Source of the DNA: an uncultured Clostridia bacterium
GTDB taxonomy: Bacteria > Bacillota > Clostridia > Christensenellales > Pumilibacteraceae
Length of the DNA stretch: 64,000 nt
Direction: 5' to 3'
NCBI GenBank assembly: GCA_948440265.1
Contig: CAOJOK010000001.1
Coordinates: 310,001 to 374,000, forward strand
Shown here one piece after another: positions 22,413-32,400 of this stretch. Numbering within the stretch: the stretch's first letter is position 1; each line of letters starts with the position of its first letter. The notes beneath the pieces are model-generated. The model saw only the letters and a list, made by a program, of their open reading frames with translations. It was not told the origin of the DNA and did not search any database. The position numbers and the translations under genes were made by a program.

Positions 22413-25400
22413 TTATTCGTCATCCTTTCTTCCCTTTAAACGCGCACGCAGTTTATCGAGTACAAGAGAGTTTGCCAATCTGCGAACCTGGTCGGACTGC
22501 TCCTCAATCATAATCGTACTAAACTCCTGCGGAAGAATATCTTTCACTATTTCTTCCACTTCGTTTTCGGGCACACCGCCGTCGCCGAGCTGCTCCACAA
22601 GTTCTTCCATAATCAACTTGTTCGCCACTTGTTTTGCCAACTTACTTGCAATATCCAGTTCGTCGCGAGTGCTGGGTGCAGGGATGTAATTAGGGTCGAG
22701 AGACAACACCACTTCGTCGTCGTTGGACGGCTCGCTGTGCGGAATATCCAACGATACGGCATCTATTTTCGACAGCAACTCGTCACTGCTCAAAGTCTCT
22801 TTTACGACTTTCTTTGCCGTTGATTTTTTGGAAGACGTCGAACGGGTGCTTGTGCTTTTTGCCGTCGTGGACTTACTGCGTCCGCCTTTCTTCGCAGTGC
22901 TTTTTTTGGAACCTGCAGACGACTTGGATGTCTGACGGCGAGCAGGAGCTTTTTTGGGTTTTTCCTCCTCTCCGACTATATCCGCTATTTGAGTAAGCTC
23001 ATTCTTCAAGTCGTTTATCGTCTGCGATATTTCTTCTACGCTTACGTCCTTGCTGTCGCCGCCGTTTTTATCGGATAAAGTGCTTAACTCGTTTTTAAGT
23101 CTGGCTATTTCTTCCAAAACAAGTTCATTCTGTTTGGAGGGCTTTTCCACAGATATCTCATCTTTGAGTTTTGCAAGCTCGTCGAGAATGGTTTGATTAT
23201 CTATGTTTCTTCCCGAATCCTGCGACAGCTCTTCTTTAAGCTTCAATATCTCGCTCATTATTGCGGAAGTTTCTGCCGAAGGCGCGGCAAGCGAAGATGC
23301 TATTTCCGCCTTCAAACTCTCAATTTCATCCGTGATTTTAGAATTGGCACTCTGGTTGATATATTGATTTTGGCGTTCGATAAGATGCGCCATTTCCGAC
23401 ATAAAGTTAAGCGTCGTCAAATCCGCTTCGCGCTGATTGGTCAGTTCTGTTTTCAGATTGGCAAGTTCTGCTAAAATCGCATTATTCGTCGCATCCTTTG
23501 CGTCATTATTCTTCAATGCTTCCAAATCGCTCTTAAGCTTGGACAACTGCGTCATAAGCTCGCTTTCGTCTGCAGTCTGAGCCGCGATAGAGCGCTTGAT
23601 TTCGGCAATTTCATCCATAACCGCATTCACTGCGTCATTGGCTTTGTACGCATTCAACTCCTCGCGCAAAGCGGTTATTTCGTCAAGAATAATGTTGTTA
23701 TAACTCTCGTAAGTTACTTTATCGGACGAACCGTCATTTACATTTGCCATACTGATTGCAAACAACTGGTCACGTAAAGACTGCACTTCCGAAAGAATTT
23801 CCTCATCGGATTTAGTTACTTCGTCAGAATTATTTCTGTTGGCGATTTCATCTTTCATAGCTTGGAATTCATCGCGCAAAGCAAGAACTTCATTCAAAGC
23901 GCTCAAATCCGGTTCGTCTTTCATAACACGGACGTCTTCTCTAATCTGCGCTACGGTCTCGACTATATCGGAATCGGGCGTCGCAAGCGAACCTTTAAGC
24001 TCGCCGATTTCCTCACGCAAAGCCATAACTTCCGTCAACACCGTCATATCGGGTTCGGCAGACTGCGCTTGGGCAACCGGTTGTCCCATCTGCTCTCTCA
24101 AAGAAGCAATTTCTTCACGCAAAGACATTATTTCCGTCATTACGGACATATCGGGCTCGGATTCGACTACAGGTCTTGCAAGAAGCTGTTCCTTAAGAGA
24201 CGCAATCTCGTCTTTCAAGCTCATAATTTCCGCAGACATACCTACGTCTTCGGTAACATTTTCCACGTTGCCGCTCATACCGGCAAGCTCCTCTCTCAGA
24301 CCGACAATTTCGTCACGGAGCATTTCGATTTCGTCATCGCGTTCAACGGATGCCTGTCTCATAAGCAATTGCTTAATCTCCGCAAGTTCCGCTTTCATAT
24401 CGCTGTCGTCGGATATACCTTCAGAGCTTTCTGCGCGAACAGGTCTGTCTGCAAGCTGCTCTTTTATTTCGGCAAGCTGAGACAAAACTTCGGAATAATC
24501 GGACACGGGAACATCCGACTCGGAATACTCGGGTTTTGCAACTTTTCCGGAATCGATAAGACTTCTTATATCGTTAAGCTCACTGTGTAAAAGCAGCATC
24601 TCGCTTAAAATATTGAGTGTTCCGTCATCGCCGTCGCCGATAATTCTCGAATCCTTCAACTGTTCGATAGCATCGAGAATTTCATCGTAACCACGGCCTT
24701 CGGCACTTTCAACGTCATTGCTTTCTGCGTTGACGGCGCCTCCGACAGCTTGTATTTCGTCGCTTAACTGACTGCGTACGCTTTCAAACTCTTGCTTTAA
24801 GTTTATCAACTCGTTCAAGACAACATCAAGTTCGGAACCGGTCGAAAAACTTTCTTCTCCGCTGTCGCCGACTTCCGTATTCAATGTCGTGCGACGGCTA
24901 ATCATATCTTTGATTTCGTCCAATCCGTCGCGTAAACTTTCTATGCTGTCCTTTATGGGCTCTATTTCTTCCGCACGATTTTCCCTTGTCTCCTCTTTGA
25001 AATCGGCAAGAGCACTGCGCATATCGGAAAGCTCATCGATAACTGCCGCAAAGTTTTCACTTTCTTCCGATACGGGTCTTTCGACAACGGTTTCGGCATT
25101 TTCGGAAACAGTCGTACGTGCCCCGATTTCATCTTTGTAAGATTGAATTTCGTCACGCAAAGAAACTATTTCATTGAGCACCATATTGAGCTCATCGCCA
25201 GTAAGCTCGCCTTTTTCTGTAGGCAAAGCCGACAACTCGCTTCTCAAACCTCTGATTTCTTCCAGAAGTAAGTCGTTTTTCTCGTCCATATCGGACTTAA
25301 CGAGTTCGAGTTCATCACCGACCTCACTCGGCTCCGTCAGACGCGATATCTTCAAGTCTTCGCGCAACGAAAGTATTTCGGCCATAATATCATACTCGTC

Positions 25401-28400
25401 GCTTGCCGCCAATTTTTCCTTGATTTCCGCAAGCTCTTCGAGTACAGAACTCAAATCTTCGCCTTCGCTCAAATCCAATGATGTGTCATCGGCTTCTTCG
25501 ACGTTCAACTCTATTTGATTTCTGATGAATGAAATATCTTCTTTGATTTTTTCGTAATCGGAGAACAGATTCTCGCGTATTTCCGCAATCTCGCCCGTTA
25601 CTTCGCGCAATGACTCGTCGGAAATAACGCCGACACCGCTTTCGCTGCGCTCGATAAGTTCATTGGTTTTGTCATTTAACTTATCCAGTCTGCTTGCGAT
25701 ATCGGATTTATCCGAGCTCTCGACAGGTACCGACTCTATACCTTCAAAAGCGGAAAGTCTGTTTCTGATTTCGGCAAGAGATTCTTTCACTTCGCCAAGT
25801 TCGGAAAGTACTAGCGGTATACTGTCGATTTCCAAAGAGGCAAGTTCCATTCTCTCGGCAAAGTCTTTGACTCTGTCGCTCATATCGTTGACGGTCTGCA
25901 TTATGTCCGCAAGTCCGTCGCTTTCGGCCACCGCAGTATTTTCTATCAAAGCATTCTTGATTTCGGCTATGTCGGCCATAACGGTCGGCAATTGCGAAAT
26001 ATCGGAAGCATTTTGCGACAAAACGTCAATACGCTCTGCGATATCGTTCAACATTGCTTCAACGCCTTCTCCTGCCGCCGACTCATTTGCAGACAAGCTG
26101 TCTTTCAAGACCGTCAACTCGTCATTTATAAGCCCGAGTTGCACCAATGTGGCGTCGCTTTGCTCTCTCGAAACGCCTTCAAGCCCCGCAAGTCTTTCGC
26201 GCACTTCTGCAATTTCATTCAACAGCGTCTGCTTTTCAGCCTCGCTGCCGGTAACGCCTTCTATGCTCGGCTCAAGTTCTTTGAGATGGAGTTGTTCTTT
26301 GATTTCTTCCAAGACATTAAGCACATTTTGCACATCTTGGCTCTCGTCTGCGGAAACAGTATCCAACTTCTCGTTAACAGATACCAAAACATCGTATACA
26401 TCGCCGACGGTAACAGCGGATTCATCGGTTTCCTTCTCATCGAATTTAGAACGAATATAAGCCAAGTCGTCCTTCATCGCGGAAACAAACTCTTCCTGTG
26501 CGGCGACGTTGCGCTCTACGGTTTCATTGAGAACACGGTTGCTCTCTTTGAGCTCGAGAATATCCTCTCCGACCATACCTATTGTAGTATCCGAAGCAAG
26601 AATATCCACCGTATCCTTAATCATAGATACATTTTCCCGCATCTCGTCTATATTGAGTCCGGAAAGCGTGTCCGCAAGCACATTCAATTCGCGCGTGACA
26701 TTCTCACGCATTTGAATAAGCTCATCATAAACAGCCTGATTCTGATTGCTGTCGCCACTCTCCGCCTGTTGACGCAGAAACGACACATCGTCCACCAAAC
26801 GCAATCTGTCATTCAAAGCGGCTTCGTTATCTGCAGTCACTCTTGCCACTAAATCATCGATTACAGGCTTCAAATCGGCATAATTACCCGAAGCTAAGTG
26901 CTCTCTCACTTCATCGAGTATAAGGGTTATATTTGCGAAATTATCGCCGAAAGTATTATTTATGTTATTGATATTATTATTGGTAATATCAAAATTGGAG
27001 TTGACTCCTTCCAAAGAAGTATTCACACCGCTCACGAGCGAATTGATACTGTCGATGTTTCCATTTATGGAATCGATAATTGCATTAACCGTCTCCATAG
27101 TGGAATTCACAGACTCGCTAAGCCTGTCTACGACATTATTTTCGTTGGTTGTAATAAGCGAAGAAACATCTTCGTAAAGCTTATCAAACTGTTCGCAAAT
27201 GTCATCATACAGCTTGTTGTCATCATCGCTTGCTTCTTTCTGCGTTTCGCTTTCGACCTTATCTCTAATCGAAGAAACATTTTCGATTAACTCACGGGTC
27301 TCGCTTAATTTGTTTCTTATAAATTCAAGGTCTTCGGCTGCCTGTTTTTGTGCTTGCGAAATATCGGCGAGTTTAAGCTCTACCGTATCCTGCGTGATTT
27401 GATTTTCATCGTGAATGGCTTTGCTGAGTTCGTCGCGAATATTATACATTTGGTCGGACAACTCATTGTTATTGAATTGAGCCTCATCAGCCATTGCACT
27501 GACTGCGGATGCCGTTTCTGCACTTACGGTACCTTCGGGCAATGCAGTAAGAGCATTGACGATTTTAATGTATTGATTTTTCAACTCCGACAGAGCGTCA
27601 TCCAACTGCTTTGCCGTGCAAAGGTTTATTATTTCTTCTTTAATCGCCGCCAAATCCGCATCGGATGCCGTTTCGGTGACGGTTTCCTCTACAGCTTCTG
27701 CCGCCTCTGCCACTTCAGACGAATTCTCTTCTTCAACTGCAGCACTATTAGCCAAAGCTTCCAAAATTCTGTCCGCTTTGACAAGCATAGATTCGATTGT
27801 TTTTTCTTCCGTAACCTTTATATCTACCGTAATGCGCGGGAACCGCACAAAATCACAAGCACGAAGATTGCATAATGTAGATATCCCGTCCTTTAATTTA
27901 GAATCGGAAACTCCGGACGCAGCCAGTGTAACAATCTCTTTGCTCAAAGCGTCATCGAAATCCTGACGTGCTTTACTTTGCAGTTTGGATTTTGCTTCCA
28001 AAAGCTGCGGAACCACTTCTGCGACTTCGCCGACTTCGCATTTAAGCAGGCGTTGAGACAAAACCGAGAATTTATCCAAAGCATCGCGTTTTTCTCTGTT
28101 TACGGAGAATACCGCCGTATCGTCGGAGAAACGAATAAGGTCTTCGATTCCGCGCTTATCGAGAGAGGTACGCAAAATTTCATTACCGAATATATCGCAA
28201 GCATTTGCAAGAGCGACGGCATCGGAAGTACCCAATGTCGATACTTTTTTGGTGAAGTCATTGAAAGCATACAAAAGGTCTCCGAAAGATGTGCTTTCGG
28301 CTCTGCCTTTCAGAGCAATGAACTCGTCCATAAGCGCAAGCGCGCTTTCTTTGCTGTCCCTTTCTTCTTCGCTGTAATAACCTATTGCTCGATTTAACTC

Positions 28401-29432
28401 ACCGAGTTTTTTAAGCAGAACTATGCTGTCGGAACCGCTGTCGGAAGCTATCTCTTTAAGCTCGGCGATTTCAGCGGAAATATGCGCATCGGCACTACCG
28501 CTCGCCTGATTGGCTCCGGGCTCTGCCGCGGGCAAATTTTCAATATTGCCGAGAGCGGTTTTCAAAGCAGCTATCTCTCCCGAAAGAGAATTCATATCTT
28601 CCAAAGAAAGATTGCTTATGCCGCTTTTGCCCAGCTTTCTTACTGCGGAAAGCGCTTTGGAGAATTCTTCGCTGTCCAAAACCGCCAGCCGTTTTTTAAT
28701 ATCGGCAAGCTCCGAATCAAAATGTGTATCCGACGTATGAGCGCTCTGCAAAATCGACTCGTTAATCGATATAAGCTTATTAAAACTCTCGTTGTCTACC
28801 GAATTGCCCCCAGAAGCGGGTTCAGGCAAATATGCCTCATCTTCGCTTTGAGGGCCCAAGGAGTTTTTTTGTAACGTCTCTATCTTCTCATTAAGACGTT
28901 TGATTTCTCCGAGGTACTGCGATTCGTTATATTTGCGGTCGCGTTCCATTTCGTCTTTTAAACGATTTAATTCCACGTGCAAATTCTGCGAGTTCTGAGT
29001 CTTGCTCAACTCATCGCGCAAACGCGAGATTTCGTTGTACATAAGCACGTCGTTACCGCTGTTTGCAGAAGCTACAGGCATACCGCCGTTGATTACATAC
29101 GGAACGGGCTGTTGCGGGAAAACATACGGTGCGGCGGGACTTTGAACCGCAGGAGGGTTTGCCATACTGCGTTTCAATTCTGCCAACTCGTCGAGAACTT
29201 TATTCAGACGTTCGTCGTAATAATTATCGTCGTAACCGTCGTCATAGTCCTCTTCTTCATCATCGTATTCTTCGTCGTCATAGTCCTCGTCATCGTATTC
29301 CTCATCGTCGTACTCTTCCTCATCGTCGTCGACTTCATACTCTTCATCGCGGTCAATGACTTCTTCCTCATACTCATCGTAATCGGAGTCATCCATAGTA
29401 AGTTTCTGCATTTCCAAATCTGTTTCTTTCAT
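22413..29432 (-). CDS. Giant cytoplasmic coiled-coil protein with acidic head and basic patch (2339 aa)
   Basis: I do not recognise this protein. It has no signal peptide or membrane segment. Residues about 14-73 are almost only Asp, Glu and Tyr (units like YDDEEYDDED). From about 75 to 2150 it consists of dozens of short amphipathic helices of the type [IVL][LM]xE[IL]xxL[KR]xE[IL] (EIMSLREEIASLREQ, ELAEIKEQLA, EITALREEL), separated by variable linkers of 20-60 residues. Residues about 2155-2211 are Lys/Ser/Thr/Ala-rich like histone H1 (KKSTAKKGGRSKSTTAK). A 128-residue C-terminal domain follows (SSDELLSKID, ASKLAKQVANKLIMEELVEQ). A GAGG precedes the ATG. It is third in the operon; an elongated scaffold or cytoskeletal role is a guess. 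Confidence 0.9.
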   Translation of the reverse strand: MKETDLEMQKLTMDDSDYDEYEEEVIDRDEEYEVDDDEEEYDDEEYDDEDYDDEEYDDEEEDYDDGYDDNYYDERLNKVLDELAELKRSMANPPAVQSPAAPYVFPQQPVPYVINGGMPVASANSGNDVLMYNEISRLRDELSKTQNSQNLHVELNRLKDEMERDRKYNESQYLGEIKRLNEKIETLQKNSLGPQSEDEAYLPEPASGGNSVDNESFNKLISINESILQSAHTSDTHFDSELADIKKRLAVLDSEEFSKALSAVRKLGKSGISNLSLEDMNSLSGEIAALKTALGNIENLPAAEPGANQASGSADAHISAEIAELKEIASDSGSDSIVLLKKLGELNRAIGYYSEEERDSKESALALMDEFIALKGRAESTSFGDLLYAFNDFTKKVSTLGTSDAVALANACDIFGNEILRTSLDKRGIEDLIRFSDDTAVFSVNREKRDALDKFSVLSQRLLKCEVGEVAEVVPQLLEAKSKLQSKARQDFDDALSKEIVTLAASGVSDSKLKDGISTLCNLRACDFVRFPRITVDIKVTEEKTIESMLVKADRILEALANSAAVEEENSSEVAEAAEAVEETVTETASDADLAAIKEEIINLCTAKQLDDALSELKNQYIKIVNALTALPEGTVSAETASAVSAMADEAQFNNNELSDQMYNIRDELSKAIHDENQITQDTVELKLADISQAQKQAAEDLEFIRNKLSETRELIENVSSIRDKVESETQKEASDDDNKLYDDICEQFDKLYEDVSSLITTNENNVVDRLSESVNSTMETVNAIIDSINGNIDSINSLVSGVNTSLEGVNSNFDITNNNINNINNTFGDNFANITLILDEVREHLASGNYADLKPVIDDLVARVTADNEAALNDRLRLVDDVSFLRQQAESGDSNQNQAVYDELIQMRENVTRELNVLADTLSGLNIDEMRENVSMIKDTVDILASDTTIGMVGEDILELKESNRVLNETVERNVAAQEEFVSAMKDDLAYIRSKFDEKETDESAVTVGDVYDVLVSVNEKLDTVSADESQDVQNVLNVLEEIKEQLHLKELEPSIEGVTGSEAEKQTLLNEIAEVRERLAGLEGVSREQSDATLVQLGLINDELTVLKDSLSANESAAGEGVEAMLNDIAERIDVLSQNASDISQLPTVMADIAEIKNALIENTAVAESDGLADIMQTVNDMSDRVKDFAERMELASLEIDSIPLVLSELGEVKESLAEIRNRLSAFEGIESVPVESSDKSDIASRLDKLNDKTNELIERSESGVGVISDESLREVTGEIAEIRENLFSDYEKIKEDISFIRNQIELNVEEADDTSLDLSEGEDLSSVLEELAEIKEKLAASDEYDIMAEILSLREDLKISRLTEPSEVGDELELVKSDMDEKNDLLLEEIRGLRSELSALPTEKGELTGDELNMVLNEIVSLRDEIQSYKDEIGARTTVSENAETVVERPVSEESENFAAVIDELSDMRSALADFKEETRENRAEEIEPIKDSIESLRDGLDEIKDMISRRTTLNTEVGDSGEESFSTGSELDVVLNELINLKQEFESVRSQLSDEIQAVGGAVNAESNDVESAEGRGYDEILDAIEQLKDSRIIGDGDDGTLNILSEMLLLHSELNDIRSLIDSGKVAKPEYSESDVPVSDYSEVLSQLAEIKEQLADRPVRAESSEGISDDSDMKAELAEIKQLLMRQASVERDDEIEMLRDEIVGLREELAGMSGNVENVTEDVGMSAEIMSLKDEIASLKEQLLARPVVESEPDMSVMTEIMSLREEIASLREQMGQPVAQAQSAEPDMTVLTEVMALREEIGELKGSLATPDSDIVETVAQIREDVRVMKDEPDLSALNEVLALRDEFQAMKDEIANRNNSDEVTKSDEEILSEVQSLRDQLFAISMANVNDGSSDKVTYESYNNIILDEITALREELNAYKANDAVNAVMDEIAEIKRSIAAQTADESELMTQLSKLKSDLEALKNNDAKDATNNAILAELANLKTELTNQREADLTTLNFMSEMAHLIERQNQYINQSANSKITDEIESLKAEIASSLAAPSAETSAIMSEILKLKEELSQDSGRNIDNQTILDELAKLKDEISVEKPSKQNELVLEEIARLKNELSTLSDKNGGDSKDVSVEEISQTINDLKNELTQIADIVGEEEKPKKAPARRQTSKSSAGSKKSTAKKGGRSKSTTAKSTSTRSTSSKKSTAKKVVKETLSSDELLSKIDAVSLDIPHSEPSNDDEVVLSLDPNYIPAPSTRDELDIASKLAKQVANKLIMEELVEQLGDGGVPENEVEEIVKDILPQEFSTIMIEEQSDQVRRLANSLVLDKLRARLKGRKDDE

Positions 29433-29484
29433 TTTGAACCTCGCCTTCTATTTGCTTCTCCTTATTTTACTGCTTGAACACAAC

Positions 29485-32400
29485 TCATCTGGGTCTCGGT
29501 CTTCCTCCGGGACGCGTAGGACGTGCACCGGGTCTTGACGGACGTGCTCCCGACCTCGACGCAGGGCGTGCACCGGGTCTGCGTGCCGCAGGACGCGCAC
29601 CGGGTCTGCGTGCCGCACCCGAACGACTGCCAGCCTTCTTCTTCGGAATCTTGTTGATACGTTCCGTAACTTTCTTAACAATACGCTTCGGAGCTTTGTT
29701 TGCAAGAGTCTTATACATCAAAACTTCTGCGGTATGGTCGGCATCTTCCATACATTTATTGATAAGGTCGGACAACTCGGTAGTCGACTTCTCGTCCTCG
29801 TCGAGTTTCATAAGCTCGTTATAGAACTTCTCTTTAAGGTCTTTTGCAACCGATTCCTCTGTGATGTTACGCAACTCGGTTCTCATTTCGAGAATATGCG
29901 CTTTCTTCTTTTCTATCTTTTCCTTTATGCGGTTTTCTTCGGCAAGCTTCTTCGCCGCTTCTTCTTCGGCTTCCTTTCTTGCACGCTCGGCTTCTTCTTC
30001 GGCGGCAATACGGGCTTTCTCCGCTTCTTCTTCGGCAGCAAGTCTTGCTTTTTCCGCTTCTTCTTCACTGCGGCGCTTTTCTTCTTCAGCTTCTAAGCGC
30101 AGTCTCTCTGCTTCTTCTTCAGCAGCCTTTTTAGCCTGCTCAACCTGCTCTTCGGCTTCCTTGCGTGCGCGTTCGGCTTCTTCCTCGGCAGCTTTACGTG
30201 CGGCTTCGGCCTGTTCCTCGGCTTCTCTGCGCGCCGCTTCGGCTTGCTCTTCGGCTTCCTTTCTTGCACGCTCGGCTTCTTCTTCGGCAGCTTTACGTGC
30301 GGCTTCAGCCTGTTCTTCGGCTTCTCTGCGCGCCGCTTCGGCTTGTTCTTCCGCGGCTCTGCGTACAGCTTCGGCTTGCTCTTCGGCCTCTCTCTTTATG
30401 CGCTCCACTTCTTCTGCGGCACGACGCTTTTCTTCTTCGACCTCCTGCTTGGCTTTTTCTATTTCCAAGCGAGCTTTTTCCGCTTCTTCTTCCGCCTTCT
30501 GATCGGCTTCGAGTCTTGCTTCTTCTGCTTTTGCCATAGCTTCTTGAGCCAATCTTTCCGCTTCCTGCTTGGACTCGTCGGATGCTCTCTGAGCGTCGAT
30601 AATAGCTTGCTCGGCGTTCATCTGAGCCATCTTGGCCTGCAATCTCGCCTGCTCCATCGCGCCTTTGGAAAGCTCGAGCTGTTTCTTCAAGTTCTCGGCT
30701 TCCATACGCTTTCTGTCTTGCGAAATCACACCGCTACCGGACAATATCAAATCCAAAGGATTGATTTTGTTCACAGACTCATCAAGCTTTCTGCTTGCTT
30801 CGTCATAGTTGTTCTGTGCTTCCGCAATTTGATTCTTTGTATCTTCGAGCTTATTGTCGTACTCAATCTGATATTCGACTTTTTCTTTAGCCGCAGACGC
30901 CTGCAACTCATTCAAAGACGTTTTGTACTGTTCCAGCTTCTCGTTTAAAGACATTTGGTCGATGGAAAGCATAAGCTTATCGTCATCCGACGCAGTCTCC
31001 ATATTTTGATTGAGAACATCGAGTTCAGCCTGTACTTCGGCAAGCGCATCTTCGGCTTCTTTAATTGCCTCATTAGTCTTGACCGCCATATTCATAACTT
31101 CCGCGTCATAGCCGTTGACAAGCTCGTCATAGCTTGCCTGCAACTGCGTAAGTCTTTCTTCTGCCTGAACACGGTCTTCCTGTGTTTTCTGCAGATACTC
31201 GTCGAATGCCATTTTGCCGATAACGTCGTCTTCTTCTTTTACGACATCTTCGACTTCGAGTTCTTCTTTATCTATGAACTCGTTGGCTTTACGTCTTTCT
31301 CCGTTGAACGCAATATTCTTATCGGCTTTTGTCTTGTTCGCAGTCGCGATAGACTTATCCAAGTCGGAAACAAGCTTGTTAAGCTCGGACATACGCGCCG
31401 AAAGCTCATTGACAACGGAAATATCGTTTGTATTGAGCATCTGTTTCTGCAAATCGGAAACTTCGGCTTTATACGTATCCTTTTCCTTGGTATCTTTTTC
31501 CGCCGAATTCGTCAGACTTCTGATTTCGGCGTCCAAAGTGTTGACTGTTTCAAGCATCGGACGCAGACGTTCCAATTTCTCTTTCGTTTCCTGCGCTTTC
31601 TTGGCTTGCTCCAAAAGCTGCATTGCCTGATTGTAATTTTCCTGCGCCTCGTCTCGAGTTGCAACGGCCTTATCTTTATCGGCAACCAAAGTCTGCTTTT
31701 TATCGTCATACTTGCCGAGAATACCGTTTAACTCGTCAATGGTAGTACGCTTGGACGTAAGCTCTTCCTGCAATTTAGTAATGATTTCTTTATTGGAAGA
31801 TATCACATTTTCTTTGTTTTCGATATCTTTCATCAGTTTGTCTTTTTCTTTGCTCTTTGCAGTGGCAAGCTTGAATTCCAAATCTTCTATCGTCTTGCGG
31901 AGAGAAACATTGGACTCTTCTTTAAGCTGCAACGTACTTTCCACGCTGCTTTCGGCTTCTTTGAGTTCGTCGAGAGCTTTTTGCGTTTTGCTCAAACGCT
32001 CTTCGGCAACGTCGAGTTCTTTCTCCAAACGTGCCAATCTGTTCTCGGCATTCTTAAGAGCAACTTCTTCCGACAGAGATTCGGGCGTTTCTTCGACAAC
32101 GCTCAACTCTTCCGCAACCAACGGAGAATCGGGGTCAAATCCGATTAACGCCACTATGCTCGTTTCCTGAGGCGCTTCTTCGGCAACGGTATCGGTATTA
32201 GTCAATACGGTGCTCTGAGCCGACTGTCTTTCGCTTAACGACTTACAAGCTTCTTCGATAGTCATTCCGTCGCGCACATCGTCGCGTATACGGGCCTTTT
32301 CTTTTTCCAATTCACGGTTCTGCAAATCCTTGCTCTTGAAGAACGAACGTCTTGCCATACCGCGCGGCTCGTATTTTTCTATGAATATCCTTTCAAGCAA

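Noticed and set aside
29220..29400. Tandem repeat resembling a CRISPR-like array
   Set aside because: The repeated TCGTC/ATC pattern simply encodes the Asp/Glu/Tyr head of the 2339-residue protein; there are no spacers. I saw no CRISPR array anywhere in the window.
30160..30480. Insertion or foreign DNA in the coiled-coil gene
   Set aside because: The repeats keep frame and base composition and are explained by tandem duplication of an 11- or 33-residue unit.
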